64,000 bases of DNA from Stentor coeruleus (GCA_001970955.1 MPUH01000147.1:30947-94946), one strand, 5' to 3'; positions 1-11,735 are shown, numbered from the stretch's first letter. Notes: a model not told the origin generated them from the letters alone. Made by a program: numbers and translations.

Positions 1-1
1 C

Positions 2-175
2 AAACGCAAACAACTGAAAAATACTTCAATAGCCAGTCGCTCTGAAACTGAAAGCCAAGATATTTATATCACCCCTGAACAAAATACAGCTAAAGAAAGC
101 AAATCTGTAGATGTATCAGCGAACTTCATTCTAGATTGTTCAAGTTCCTTAGAGCCAAAACTCGCTTGGGACTAA
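2..175 (+). CDS. 3' end of an unidentified protein (partial)
   Basis: An open frame enters from the left edge in frame 2 and ends at a TAA at 173-175. The roughly 57 visible residues are polar and rich in Ser, Glu and Lys, with no recognisable domain, and end in a short hydrophobic and acidic tail finishing Leu-Ala-Trp-Asp. It converges on the minus-strand eIF4E2-like gene, leaving only 30 bp between the two stop codons. Such close 3'-to-3' packing is common elsewhere in the window. It reads like the disordered C-terminus of a larger protein. No function can be assigned. Confidence 0.6.
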   Translation, partial: KRKQLKNTSIASRSETESQDIYITPEQNTAKESKSVDVSANFILDCSSSLEPKLAWD

Positions 176-205
176 TATAAAGTGTAATTTATACAAAACT
201 CTAGA

Positions 206-784
206 CTAAGTATGATTAAATCTATTACGAGGATTGGTTCTTTGTTGATTAGGATGTTCTTTATACTCTAAATACACTGAATCATTAAGGTTCCATATTT
301 TTTTCAAAGTCTCTTTCACTGAGTTTTTCACCGAAAGGTCCTGTCCTGTGCGGATCCAAATGGAAAAAATGTCTTCGGTTGGTCGAATCGAAACAACAAC
401 TCCACAAATCTCGTTATTCACATCAAATTGTTCACCAATCATGTTTATGAGCAACTCTTCCCAAAACACTGAGGCAGCTCCTTTTTTAATACGTAAAATC
501 CAACGAGCTCCTTTTTTGTTAGCCTCATCTTCCCACGTTGGTTTTATTCCTTCTTGAAACACATGATAATCAGTGTTCACAGGAACATCATCTGGTTTTT
601 TTAAATGAGAATAATATTGCCAAAACTCTTCTATTGTACCAAAACTCCCTAAAAACTTGATAGCATCTTCATAGTCTGTAGCTTTTTTATTACTATCACT
701 AATACTGTACCAATAAGAGTATTTTTTTTCAAGAGGAGTCCCTGAGTTCATTTTATTATAATAAAAGATTTCCACAGGTACCAA
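206..784 (-). CDS. EIF4E2: eIF4E2/4EHP-like cap-binding protein
   Basis: A 192-residue protein of the eIF4E family, which binds the mRNA 5' cap. The order of motifs matches: a SYWYS segment near residue 25, EEFWQYY near 53, the FQEGIKPTWEDEAN block near 80, GARWILRI, WEELLINMIGEQF, EICGVVVS, and IWIRT near the end. The first cap-stacking region reads SYWYS, and together with GIKPTWEDEANK this resembles class II 4E proteins (4EHP/eIF4E2), often translational repressors, more than canonical eIF4E. The first Met gives an 11-residue extension before an alternative Met (MNSGTP) that is equally plausible. The start lies only 39 bp from the start of the divergent FAM135-like gene, so the two must share a tiny promoter region. 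Class II assignment is an inference from motif similarity. Confidence 0.9.
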   Translation of the reverse strand: MVPVEIFYYNKMNSGTPLEKKYSYWYSISDSNKKATDYEDAIKFLGSFGTIEEFWQYYSHLKKPDDVPVNTDYHVFQEGIKPTWEDEANKKGARWILRIKKGAASVFWEELLINMIGEQFDVNNEICGVVVSIRPTEDIFSIWIRTGQDLSVKNSVKETLKKIWNLNDSVYLEYKEHPNQQRTNPRNRFNHT

Positions 785-823
785 TCATATTTTTTATATA
801 GTAATTCTTATAAATATATTTAA

Positions 824-3010
824 ATGTCTTTACGATGCATAGTTGAGTTTTCTCTACACCTAGACACATTTAGAAACATAGACCTTTATCATCAAGGCCT
901 TTATAAGATAAGAGCTTCTATACAAAAAAACACAGTTTTTGCTTATCCTTACAACAACTTATCTCGCTATTCCTCACAAGTTCTTACAGACCCTCACAAT
1001 ATATCATCATCGAAACTTGAAGAGACTTATTTGGACTCAAGAACTTTCCTTGTGAGATATTTCGATGAGACAGTAAAAATTGACGAAATTTATTACTTCA
1101 GAATTGAAGTGGATGTTGAAAAAAATTTGCAGCAAAGCCAGTTCCTCCTAAGGTTTGAGCTTTTCTTCACAGATTTAAATGGGAAAGTGACCCCAGAAGA
1201 AGCTAAAGATACAGCTGAGAATCAAATCGTTTTCGATAAAGTTTCAAATGCTGAGTTTCTATTAGGATTCCCAAAAAGTTTTCAAAGTATGTTTGTTCCA
1301 ATAGTCTTTGATGATAACCATTGCTGTTTAATGAATGGTCTTGTGCATTATTTATTATTAGACTATAAGTTCAGGCCTTTATTTTTAAACTGGCCTTCTG
1401 ATGTTACTGAAGGACTTGCATCAGCTTTATTTCGTAGCAACCACAAGTCAGGCAGAGAATATATAGGATCATCATTAACAGATACAACATATTCAAAATT
1501 CATGACCCCATTGTCTAAAACATATGCTAGACTTAGAGAATATTACTTATCTGTTATCCAAAAATGTCTTACAGAAACCCAAAGACATCTTTTACAACTT
1601 TATTATGTCCCACCAATACTTAGTTTGCCTGGTTCACCAATTCATATTCCTAATCAGTCGAACTGTATAGAAAGAGTCTCAATAGGGAATTTAAATGAAT
1701 CAGATTCAGATTCAGTAAGTGAAGAACGTCCTGGATCGACTCATCGTTTTAGTCAAAGAGTAGCTTCACATGATGCTAAGAAAATCGCTACATGTATGAT
1801 GGCTGAACTTAGCATGGTCTCAGGGCAGATTTTTCAGCTCTGGCATCGACTACAAGAAATTATCCCAACTTGTAGTGACCAGTTAGTTAATGTTTTAAGA
1901 GAAAAATATAATGTTGGTAAAAGACAGTTACTTAGTACAGGACTTATAAGAAAAGTTCTTAGGTCAGCTGATATTGGTTTATTGGCTGACCCAAATAAAG
2001 CTGATCATTGTAAAATTATTGCTGCAAACAAAAGGAAGAGTAATGCTGATGTTATTGAAAAACATAAGATTTTAATTGAAAAAAGCTTTGAGGTCAAAGC
2101 TGGTAGTCAGCCAATACTTATTGAAGAGTTTTATATACATGATAGGACTTTACCCTCTGGCCCAATGGAACTTTGTGGAGCTGCATCTAATTTTTTTGCC
2201 AGGGATATAAGAAGAAGAGAAGCGAGTACTCATTTGATTGTGCTTGTTCATGGGTTTCAAGGAAGTTCAAGTGATTTGAGGATTATCAAGAATATGCTTT
2301 GTGTGAGTTTCCCAAATAATTTGTATTTATGTTCTTCAAGTAATGATAAAGATTCAGAATCATCAATTTATGTGCTTGGGAAGAGGCTGTCTGATGAAAT
2401 CAGACAATATTTGAAAGAAAATTGTGTACTTAGCTTAGGAAGAATAAGTTTTATCGGCCATTCTTTAGGTGGGATAATAATCCGAGCAGCACTTCCATTT
2501 CTTGAAGAGTTCTCAGACCGCATGCATCTTTTTATGTCATTTTCTAGTCCTCATCTTGGTATAATTGAAGGGTGTTCTAAGCTTATTCGTGCTGGGTTAT
2601 GGGTTCTCAACAACTTCAAGCGTTGTGAAAGCTTAAAACAGCTATCTTTCACAGATTCCTTAAAAATAGAAGAATGTGCCTTATACAAACTCGCAAATGA
2701 AAAAGGTTGTGAATGGTTCACACATATGGTAGTAATGAGTTCTCCTCAAGATCTTTACAGTCCGCATTATTCAGCCCGCATTGAAGTCCATGAAGGTCTG
2801 AATAAATACGGGGAAAACGGGGACTACCTTCGTAAAATGGCTCAAAAAATCATAGAAGGCCGCGAACGGATTCACAGGATTGATGTGGACTTCAGCCTTC
2901 CAAGCAACAATTTCGATAACTGGATTGGCCGAGCAGGGCATATTGAGTTTTTAGAAAACCATATATTCATGAAAACCCTAGCTTATCTTCATCCTGAATT
3001 TTTTGAATAA
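824..3010 (+). CDS. FAM135-like alpha/beta-hydrolase (DUF3657 plus DUF676)
   Basis: A 728-residue protein. Its N-terminal 100 or so residues (VEFSLHLDTFRNIDLYHQG) resemble the DUF3657 region of the FAM135 family. The C-terminal third is a serine-esterase/lipase fold of the DUF676 type. HLIVLVHGFQG near residue 470 is the oxyanion strand, and the nucleophile elbow GHSLGG lies near residue 545. An FSSPHLG motif follows, and a GHIEFL stretch near residue 704 could supply the catalytic His. The middle section is poorly conserved and includes a Ser/Glu-rich loop. Substrate is unknown for the family. It is divergent from the eIF4E2-like gene, and converges on the coiled-coil gene with 143 bp between stops. 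No intron is needed. Confidence 0.85.
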   Translation: MSLRCIVEFSLHLDTFRNIDLYHQGLYKIRASIQKNTVFAYPYNNLSRYSSQVLTDPHNISSSKLEETYLDSRTFLVRYFDETVKIDEIYYFRIEVDVEKNLQQSQFLLRFELFFTDLNGKVTPEEAKDTAENQIVFDKVSNAEFLLGFPKSFQSMFVPIVFDDNHCCLMNGLVHYLLLDYKFRPLFLNWPSDVTEGLASALFRSNHKSGREYIGSSLTDTTYSKFMTPLSKTYARLREYYLSVIQKCLTETQRHLLQLYYVPPILSLPGSPIHIPNQSNCIERVSIGNLNESDSDSVSEERPGSTHRFSQRVASHDAKKIATCMMAELSMVSGQIFQLWHRLQEIIPTCSDQLVNVLREKYNVGKRQLLSTGLIRKVLRSADIGLLADPNKADHCKIIAANKRKSNADVIEKHKILIEKSFEVKAGSQPILIEEFYIHDRTLPSGPMELCGAASNFFARDIRRREASTHLIVLVHGFQGSSSDLRIIKNMLCVSFPNNLYLCSSSNDKDSESSIYVLGKRLSDEIRQYLKENCVLSLGRISFIGHSLGGIIIRAALPFLEEFSDRMHLFMSFSSPHLGIIEGCSKLIRAGLWVLNNFKRCESLKQLSFTDSLKIEECALYKLANEKGCEWFTHMVVMSSPQDLYSPHYSARIEVHEGLNKYGENGDYLRKMAQKIIEGRERIHRIDVDFSLPSNNFDNWIGRAGHIEFLENHIFMKTLAYLHPEFFE

Positions 3011-3153
3011 ACCCTGCAATTTTAGCTTATCCTAACTATGTGAGATATAAATGGCATTTTCGTTAGTAATAGTCCTGTGGCTAAAACTTCCATAAATGCC
3101 AATATTAATAGCTAGCTTTATAAGCCAAGCGGATATTTTAAATAAGTAATTAC

Positions 3154-5313
3154 TTAAGCTTTAAGAACTTTAGTAGCTTTATGAAGTGCTGAGACAATTT
3201 TTAGCATCACTTGAGGAACATTGTCTTTAAATCCAATCATTGAGATCAAAGCTATAATCTGTTTGTCTTTACGTTCTAAATCATTTATCAATTGGATGAT
3301 TTTGTCTTCGTAGACTGATATTGAACTCTCCACAGCTCTGAAAGTTGCTTCACTAGCTTTGCTTTGGGCTTTGGGTTTTTGCTTTTCTTCATTAAGTTCC
3401 TTTTGAAGTTCAAAGAAATCTTGGCTCATTTTCTGGTTTTCTTCAAGGATTTTGCGGTTTTCTTCTTCAAGCAACTCGACATTATATTTTAAAACATTGT
3501 TAACTTGAACAGCATCATCAAGTCGATCTTTTATAACTTTATTTACAGTGTTTTGCATGGCTTCAGCGATTTTTTTATGGAGAATAATGTTTTCTTCTTT
3601 GGCCCATTGAAGGCTTTCGTTAAGTTTTTTTATTTTTTCTTCAAGATTTTTTATTTGGTCTCTGGCGTCACAAAGTTCGCTTACTGCGGCGAATTCTTTT
3701 GTGTTTACTGAGGACATTTCTAAGTCTTTTTGTTTGAGTTTTTCTGAGAAGCTTTGCTTTTTTTTAGCGATTTTGCTTTCTAAGTCTAGGTATTTTATTG
3801 AAAGTTTTTTGTATTCCATGTAGATGTTAGCTTTTTCATTTAGGACGCTGTCAATTTTAGCTTTATACTCATTGTGGAGTTCGATTATTTGGGTTTTTCC
3901 AGCTTTTAAGGCTTCGAATATTGTTGAATTGAAGCTTTTCAGTCTTTCAATCTCGTTTTTATAGTCTTGCAAGGTGGAGTCAGAAGTGATGGCAGGGGTA
4001 AAGAATGGGATTTCAATGGTTTCTACAGTTTTTGAAGCTCTTCTTTCAGCTTCTGTGAGTTTCTCTTGAGAAAGACTTAGTTCTTTGTTTAAATATGCGA
4101 CTTTCTCTAAATATTTGCTTTCGGTTATCTGAAAAGCACTAATTTTCCCTTGAAACATAGTATTTTTCCCTTCAAGATCTTGCAGTTTCCTTCTAAGACC
4201 ATTGAATTCTTGAGTTTGATGCTGATACATCATTTCCAACTCACGAAATCTATTGAATTCTACATGAAGATGAGGGTTTTCTTCTATAACCAAAGGACGA
4301 GACTCTAGTTTTTGCACTTTTGCTTTTAAAGAATCGATTTCTTGCTGTTTTTCATTCAAAACCATCTGATACTCTGTGAGGTTGCTGACAAATTCCTTGA
4401 TTTTCCCTAGTTTATCGTCAGTTGCTGACTTTTCCTTTTCTATAAGCACAGCAGTTAGTTGTTTATACATAAAATTCTTCTGCTTTTCATATTCCTGCGA
4501 TTTTTTAACAGCTTCTTCCATACTCAAACGCATTTTCTCGCATTCTTCCTTGAGTTTCTCAGCCTTTTCTCCTTCTAACCTTAGTTTTTCTTTGGTTTCT
4601 TCATGGTCCATGACAAGTTTTTCATACTTTTCCTTTTGATCCAAAAGCATAGGGAGTTTCTTCTTATACTCTTCAATGAAAAACCTAATTTTATCATCTT
4701 TTTCCTTTATATTTATCTCCATATCTTTAAGCTTCTTGTCAAATCCATTAGAAGACTCATCAAGATAAAGCGGTGGAACTTGAAACATTGGGCTTTTCAA
4801 CAAATTAGGACTGGTTTTTATAGTTTCTTTATCTTTAACCCTTCTTTCCAGTTCTGATTTCTCGCTTTGAAGCTGTTTGATTTCCTGTTCTTTTTTACTT
4901 ATTTCCGCTTTGAGCACTTCTACTAAAACCTTATTTGGACTTGATATTTTGTCTGAATTCTTCATTATACACTCCATTTGGTTTTTCATTTGGTCAATAT
5001 GAACTTTGTATATAGATTCATTTGATGATAAAGCTTCAAGTTTTTGACTTAAAATTTGGTTTTGGGATTCTAAAGATGAGAATTCACGGATATGATTAAA
5101 AGTTTTAGATTCAAGGTCTTGTTCAAGTTGCTGGATTTTTGTGTTTTTAAGATTCAGCTCGTTGGACAGGATTTTGTTTTCAGTTCGTATGGACTCTATA
5201 GAAAGTTGGGTTTCGTGAAGACGAACTTCGAGGATATTTTTTTCCTTTTCAACAGATTTTTCGATTGCGTCTATAAGGTCAAGTTTGAACTCTTTATTCC
5301 ACATCATGAGCAA
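3154..5313 (-). CDS. Long coiled-coil protein, function unknown
   Basis: A 719-residue protein that is almost entirely heptad-rich helix (repeated Leu/Ile at a/d positions with Glu/Lys flanks). The exceptions are short breaks near residues 165-190 (a Pro-containing segment, SPNLLKSPMFQVPPLYLD) and near 440 (FFTPAITSD). The C-terminal 60 residues are less charged and may fold. There is no kinesin, myosin, dynein or other catalytic motif. Proteins like this in ciliates commonly belong to basal body or cortical cytoskeleton, but that is only a guess. Upstream DNA is strongly C-poor on the plus strand, as for other minus-strand genes in the window. Confidence 0.8.
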   Translation of the reverse strand: MLMMWNKEFKLDLIDAIEKSVEKEKNILEVRLHETQLSIESIRTENKILSNELNLKNTKIQQLEQDLESKTFNHIREFSSLESQNQILSQKLEALSSNESIYKVHIDQMKNQMECIMKNSDKISSPNKVLVEVLKAEISKKEQEIKQLQSEKSELERRVKDKETIKTSPNLLKSPMFQVPPLYLDESSNGFDKKLKDMEINIKEKDDKIRFFIEEYKKKLPMLLDQKEKYEKLVMDHEETKEKLRLEGEKAEKLKEECEKMRLSMEEAVKKSQEYEKQKNFMYKQLTAVLIEKEKSATDDKLGKIKEFVSNLTEYQMVLNEKQQEIDSLKAKVQKLESRPLVIEENPHLHVEFNRFRELEMMYQHQTQEFNGLRRKLQDLEGKNTMFQGKISAFQITESKYLEKVAYLNKELSLSQEKLTEAERRASKTVETIEIPFFTPAITSDSTLQDYKNEIERLKSFNSTIFEALKAGKTQIIELHNEYKAKIDSVLNEKANIYMEYKKLSIKYLDLESKIAKKKQSFSEKLKQKDLEMSSVNTKEFAAVSELCDARDQIKNLEEKIKKLNESLQWAKEENIILHKKIAEAMQNTVNKVIKDRLDDAVQVNNVLKYNVELLEEENRKILEENQKMSQDFFELQKELNEEKQKPKAQSKASEATFRAVESSISVYEDKIIQLINDLERKDKQIIALISMIGFKDNVPQVMLKIVSALHKATKVLKA

Positions 5314-6186
5314 ATATTCTAAATTATTTTAAAGTTATTCAGATAAAATGAAAAGGATACTAGTTTGTTATTAAAAAGTTTGGCATGCTTTATGAGTGTA
5401 GATGATTTTAATAAAAAATATTAGTAGTAGTTATATAGATTTGTATTTATCTTGTTAAGATATGTTTTTTAAAATAAAGATTTAGAGGAGTATTGGTTTA
5501 TTAATAGGATGAGCAATACAGAAAATAAGAAAATTTTATAGTTTTAGCATAAGGCTAATGGGAATAAAAGTTAAGAAGTATTTTTTACTATTTTAAGAGG
5601 GTCGAAACTTAATTTTTATAAATAATATAAAAAGCCTTATATACTTTAAATCTACATAAATACTCTTTACCCAAATCCTACAAAAGGCTTATTAAAATTT
5701 TTGGATTTAAAAAAAAATACAATTTTTATTTATTCACACAAACAGCACTATAATTTATTCCACCTATCAAAAATCATTTAAATATTGCTCACAACCCATC
5801 AAAAATAATATTACCTTTAAACCCTCATTATCTTCTGTTATCCTATTAACTCCACCTCTCTTTGCTATTTTCGATCCGCATTTCCCGTTTTTCCTTTCCC
5901 ATAAATATAAATCTTCACATAATTCATTCCTCAAAATAAAAAAATCCAGTATTTTAAATCAAATTCCTCAAATCTTCATCCAAAACCTAGCTTCTCTAAA
6001 TGATTACAATATCGCAAATATTACAAAAGCAAGTTTTTTTCCATACATATTTTGCATTATCCAAGACAATAATAGTGTTCTAGTCAACTTTCTATACATT
6101 CCTAAGATTATATATATTTAAATCTAACAATCATTTATTTACTAATATTCAAAGCTTATAAATAATAACCAGTTCTATAAACAACT
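5314..6186. other. Divergent intergenic region
   Basis: There is no gene here. The left half (about 5320-5620) is G/T-rich and the right half (about 5640-6180) is A/C-rich on the plus strand, as expected between two divergent genes if each upstream region is G-poor on its own sense strand. No TATA-like or other discrete element stands out against the AT-rich background. Confidence 0.6.
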
Positions 6187-6699
6187 ATGGAAAATCAAAA
6201 AAAAGTTCACTCTCTAACTGATAAACGGGAAAGTCACAATATCCCGTATAAGTTTCCTCAAAAGACCTCAATTAACGCAATTTTATCAAGTCCTAGCTCA
6301 CGTAAAATATATGAAAAAAGCTTGATTGAGGAGGAAACAACTTGTTTGACAAAAAATATGTTTATAACACCTTACAGCGACGTTTCACAAGAACATAAAA
6401 AGAGCCCAACTATGATAGAATTTTTACATGAAAAGCCTGAAAGTTTATCTTTGGATTATGAATTTCCTTATCGGGCTGAAATGTCAGAAGACAATACAGG
6501 CGTATTTTCTACTATGGTTAAAATGAAATCGCAAATCAATTTTTTATCAACACGGCTAATCAAATATAAAGATGTAATCAAAAGCCTTGATAAAGAAAAT
6601 AGTACACTACGGCACAAAAAACAGATACTGCAAGAAAAACTTAAAAGTAAATTTGAAAAGAAAAAAGAAAAGAGATTATGCTTTAAGTGGTGTATTTAA
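6187..6699 (+). CDS. Small coiled-coil protein, function unknown
   Basis: A 170-residue protein. The first 100 residues are polar and probably disordered, with several Ser/Pro pairs. Residues from about 110 to 160 form a basic coiled coil (MVKMKSQINFLSTRLIKY onward). The end, a run of Lys/Glu followed by LCFKWCI, is short and Cys-containing. The start follows the ATG context seen in other genes here (A-rich just before). I recognise no family. Codon use resembles the neighbours, which supports a real gene. Confidence 0.55.
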   Translation: MENQKKVHSLTDKRESHNIPYKFPQKTSINAILSSPSSRKIYEKSLIEEETTCLTKNMFITPYSDVSQEHKKSPTMIEFLHEKPESLSLDYEFPYRAEMSEDNTGVFSTMVKMKSQINFLSTRLIKYKDVIKSLDKENSTLRHKKQILQEKLKSKFEKKKEKRLCFKWCI

Positions 6700-7854
6700 T
6701 TAGTCTAATAATTAATATATGCTATTTATAAAAGTTGTTTAAAGTATATGGTAATTTTCTCCAGTAACTCTAAAAGAGATTGAATTGGCTTTGGCGAAAT
6801 TTTTTAGAATCCAGGCTTAAGTTGATCTCTTATTATCGCCCATTAGGGTTTTATTATGTTTCACCTCTTATCTTCACTGCATCTCCTCATAAAAAGTTGC
6901 TGGAGGTGATTTGAATAAGTCAGGAACAATAAAAGACGCTCTTAAAAATTAAGCGTTTTTTTTTTATATATTCGATTAAACTAATAAACTGAGACTAGCT
7001 TATGGTTTTTTGAAACAATTCGATCATTGTAGTGGTCGCATTAGGCAAGAAATTGATTTTAGCCATAATACTTGCTTAAAAAGGTTTTAATATTTGTGCA
7101 GCTTTGTATTTTTTTATCATTACAGGCGTGGATTAAAAAAAATCATAATTATTTATAAATATATATGGGAATAAAGGACTTTTTGTATCGAAAAACCTCT
7201 AAATTTTACTTTTCTTCATTCAAAATAAAAATATTCAGATTGATTCTAAAACTCTAAAAGCATTTTATGACTATAATTTACTTAATCAAATTATATGTTA
7301 AAGCTATGAGAATAAGTTTTATAAAATATTAATGATAATTCTGAGTAATGAAAAAGACCATTAATAAGCTTGCTTCATGGAAATCTTTAAAAATATACAC
7401 ATTATTTTAGAATGCATAGTAAAGTTTAAAATACGTAATAAATTATAAATAATTAGAAACTATGCATTATATAAATTATAAAGCAATCTTATTATTATTA
7501 TCCTATTTCTATATTTAAATATCCATATCCTTTGATGAAGTTTTTTTTTTTTCAGTTTTACCATTTGCATTATATTTTCTTGGTAGTATTGAAATTAAAA
7601 ACTCCTAATAATAAAATAAAATCTTTCAAAAACATTAACTAAAAAAGCCAGCTTCTACTAAAACACTTCACCACATCTTTAAAAACACTCAACTTATTAA
7701 AAAAATTTATCTACCCAAGCTTTTACTTTTATCTTAAACCTATCATTATCAACACATCTATCTTTCCAAAGACATTCTAAAATAAAAATTTCTAACACAT
7801 TATCTATTTTCACATGGATTATCCTAACAACAAACTTTATACATGAATTAATAA
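6700..7854. other. Intergenic region with a possible RNA-like segment
   Basis: About 1.15 kb without a convincing protein gene. Positions 6770-6965 are less AT-rich than their surroundings and end in a hairpin and T-run, listed separately. Positions 6985-7080 contain a frame that reads as plausible protein on the plus strand, but only for about 40 codons before a TAA. The rest is AT-rich and featureless. Confidence 0.4.
6936..6965 (+). terminator. Hairpin followed by a 10-T run, possible Pol III terminator
   Basis: The sequence ACGCT..TAA-AAA-TTA-AGCGT (6936-6956) can pair as a 5-bp stem, a 2-nt bulge and a 3-bp stem around an AAA loop. It runs straight into ten T residues (6956-6965). Pol III terminates at T-runs, so an upstream small RNA at roughly 6770-6935 is conceivable. 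That segment also contains possible pairings such as TCACCT with AGGTGA. I cannot match it to U1, U2, U4, U5, U6, SRP or a tRNA. Confidence 0.3.
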
Positions 7855-9418
<1,564 letters not shown>

Positions 9419-9429
9419 CTAGTTATTAA

Positions 9430-9927
9430 TTATTGAATAAGGCATTTGCATACTGAACAAGTCATAGAAGGGTTTGAATCTTTAATGATTTTTTCATAAT
9501 CACTTAATTGGTCTATAAACCCAGCATTAGGTTCAGTAATCGGGTGTTTGTGTTTAACAGTCTTCAAAGCTTTGCGACAAGTCAATCCATACTTTTTAAT
9601 CAAATACGAAATTACAATAGTCGGACTTCTCGATTGTCCTTGCATACAATAAACTAAAACTCGTCCATCAGTATTAATCGCTGATTCTATAAAATCATAA
9701 GCTTCAGCAAAATACGCTCCTATGTTAAAATCAAAGGTTTCTTGGATGTTGAGTTTTTTGTATATAAAAGTCTCAGCAAAAGAAGGCCCAACTTCGCTAC
9801 AGCAAATCAATACATGAGATATCGCTATAGACTTAAGTAAACTAAGGTTTTTAGCTGCAGAACTATTTCCAAGGTAGATATCATCTGTAATTCTATTGAG
9901 TATGTCTAGAGTAGGGAGTCCAGTCAT
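9430..9927 (-). CDS. Atypical dual-specificity phosphatase
   Basis: A 165-residue protein with the compact DUSP fold: ITDDIYLGNSSAA near residue 12, a helix reading AYFAEAYDFIESA, and the signature loop VYCMQGQSRSP near residues 92-102. This is the CxxxxxR phosphate-binding loop followed by Ser. The His that normally precedes the catalytic Cys is Tyr here. The same change is seen in some atypical DUSPs and could alter the Cys pKa, but Cys and Arg are both kept, so activity is plausible. The tail ends in a CSVCKC cluster that might bind metal. The start is 28 bp beyond the stop of the Arp3 gene on the same strand, very tight spacing for a tandem pair. Confidence 0.85.
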   Translation of the reverse strand: MTGLPTLDILNRITDDIYLGNSSAAKNLSLLKSIAISHVLICCSEVGPSFAETFIYKKLNIQETFDFNIGAYFAEAYDFIESAINTDGRVLVYCMQGQSRSPTIVISYLIKKYGLTCRKALKTVKHKHPITEPNAGFIDQLSDYEKIIKDSNPSMTCSVCKCLIQ

Positions 9928-9955
9928 TTTAGATATTAATTGTTTCTATTACTAG

Positions 9956-11176
9956 TTAACCACCAAATACGACATTGCGACGAGCGATACTAGGTCCATA
10001 TTCCAAGTACTGCTCACGGGTATGGACAACATTTTTGAAGTCACTTGATGAGGCGAACTGTGAGGCTCCATACCAAACTGCATATCTTTGTGTAGGAGGG
10101 GAGAATATTGAGCATTTTATAGGCTGAGGTTCCCTTCCAGAAGTCTCTCTGTACTTTTTCAGTCTGTCATCAATACGTCTTTGCATCTCATCTCCTAGTC
10201 TTTTATTGAAATTATTGAACAAAGTTGTCCCTCCTGATAAGACAATATTAGAATAAAGGTCTCTTCTTAAATCAATTGGGCAATTTTGTATGGTTGTATC
10301 AACACATTCATCTAAAGGTTTATCCCAATCCTTAGTCAGTTTGCCAGGGGAAAAGAAAACTTCAGGGCCAAGGAAACGTTCTGTGCCAACTTTAATCCGC
10401 AAAGGTGTCCCTGTTGTTTTACCCACTCCTTCATATATTCTAAATTTATCACTTCCAGGGTCAGCAAACTTTTTAACTTCTGATTCCATGGTTTTGCATA
10501 CATAACAGAATTTTTCTTTGATTTCTCTTCCTACATCCATTATATCTTCTGGGTGAATTTGTTCTTTTCGATCTCTTAAAGCTTTGACTACATATTTTGT
10601 TATATCCCTTCCAGCTATTGGAATATGCTTAATACAAGAGCTTATAACATAACCATGGGCTATTGGGATGATATGAGTAACCCCATCACCTGAGTCGATA
10701 ACTGTTCCTGTTAATGTTTTGTTATCTTTATATGAATTGCAGCCAAAAAGTGCAAGTACAGCTTGAACACCAATATATAACCCTGCAACATCAAAGGTCT
10801 CAAACATGATTTCAGCCATTTGCTCACGGTTTTCTGGAGGGTTCATTGGAGGTTCAGTCAACATGAAAATATGTTCTTGAGGTTCAACTCGCATAAGAGA
10901 ATATATACTCCTTTGCCAATACCTTTCAATTTCATCCCAGTTGTTAACTTGGCCCTCACGTACAGGAAAAGAAAGGTTGTGGGTTTGTTGGTTTCGGAAA
11001 GCTTCATCACCTATGAAATAATCCAGATCTTCACATTGCATACGACTTACTGGAACACCTACTACTTCACGACAAGCTATAGCTGAAGGAATTATATAGT
11101 TTGGCTCATTATTACCGGCTAGACCAATTTTTGAATACCCTGAACCATTGTCAAAAATCACCACTGGCTTGTCCAT
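9956..11176 (-). CDS. ACTR3: Actin-related protein 3 (Arp2/3 complex subunit)
   Basis: A 406-residue actin-fold protein. It matches Arp3 rather than actin at many points: DNGSGYSKIGLAGN at the start, DLDYFIGDEAF, FMLTEPPMNPPENREQMAEIMFE, GTVIDSGDGVTHIIPIAHGY, SCIKHIPIAGRDITKYV, RFLGPEVFF, VIQNCPID-type (here TIQNCPIDLRRDLY), IVLSGGTT, QRYAVWYGAS, and the GPSIARRNVVFG end. Length is close to the usual 418. Arp3 forms the nucleating core of the Arp2/3 complex with Arp2, so branched actin networks are expected in this cell. The first Met is in the right place for the family. Confidence 0.96.
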   Translation of the reverse strand: MDKPVVIFDNGSGYSKIGLAGNNEPNYIIPSAIACREVVGVPVSRMQCEDLDYFIGDEAFRNQQTHNLSFPVREGQVNNWDEIERYWQRSIYSLMRVEPQEHIFMLTEPPMNPPENREQMAEIMFETFDVAGLYIGVQAVLALFGCNSYKDNKTLTGTVIDSGDGVTHIIPIAHGYVISSCIKHIPIAGRDITKYVVKALRDRKEQIHPEDIMDVGREIKEKFCYVCKTMESEVKKFADPGSDKFRIYEGVGKTTGTPLRIKVGTERFLGPEVFFSPGKLTKDWDKPLDECVDTTIQNCPIDLRRDLYSNIVLSGGTTLFNNFNKRLGDEMQRRIDDRLKKYRETSGREPQPIKCSIFSPPTQRYAVWYGASQFASSSDFKNVVHTREQYLEYGPSIARRNVVFGG

Positions 11177-11735
11177 TTATTTTCAACAATTTTCCCTTGG
11201 TTTGTCTTTTGGATTTTTAAGAATAAGGGTTTTGAAAAATCTTTGAGTTTAGATGAGGCTTTTGTAGAGAAAAAATTTTGGATTGGAAATATTTTTTTAA
11301 GAGGTAGAAAGTTTTGGATGGAGTATAGAAGTTGGAAAGGAATTAGATAGAAAGATTTTGTGGAGGATTAAAAATGTTGATTATAAGATTTTTTGGTTTG
11401 TTGAGGAAGTTTGATTTGATGCGGATTTTTTTTTTATGAAAATTGTTGTGAAAAGAGGGTTGAAATTTGTTTAGTTAGGATTAAGATGGGAGTTAGAGAT
11501 TTTTAGGTGTGCTAGAGAATAAAGCTTTTAAGATTTATGAGAAAGTTTGCTTTAAGGTTGTTTAGATTTGGAAATTATACTTATATAGAGGTGATAATCT
11601 AAAATATATTTTTATGAATCATTTCCATCAATAATTCATTATCATACTTGATCTCGTTATCATTAAGTTTATTGTAAAGCATTAAACTCTTTGCTGTAAT
11701 TTATTTATTATTTCCTAAAATTGAATATACAATAA
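11177..11735. other. Divergent promoter region of Arp3 and CDPK
   Basis: There is no gene here. From about 11180 to 11570 the plus strand is strikingly C-poor; 11281-11340 has 19 G and no C. Then it becomes A/T/C-rich close to the CDPK start. No discrete element is recognisable. Confidence 0.6.
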
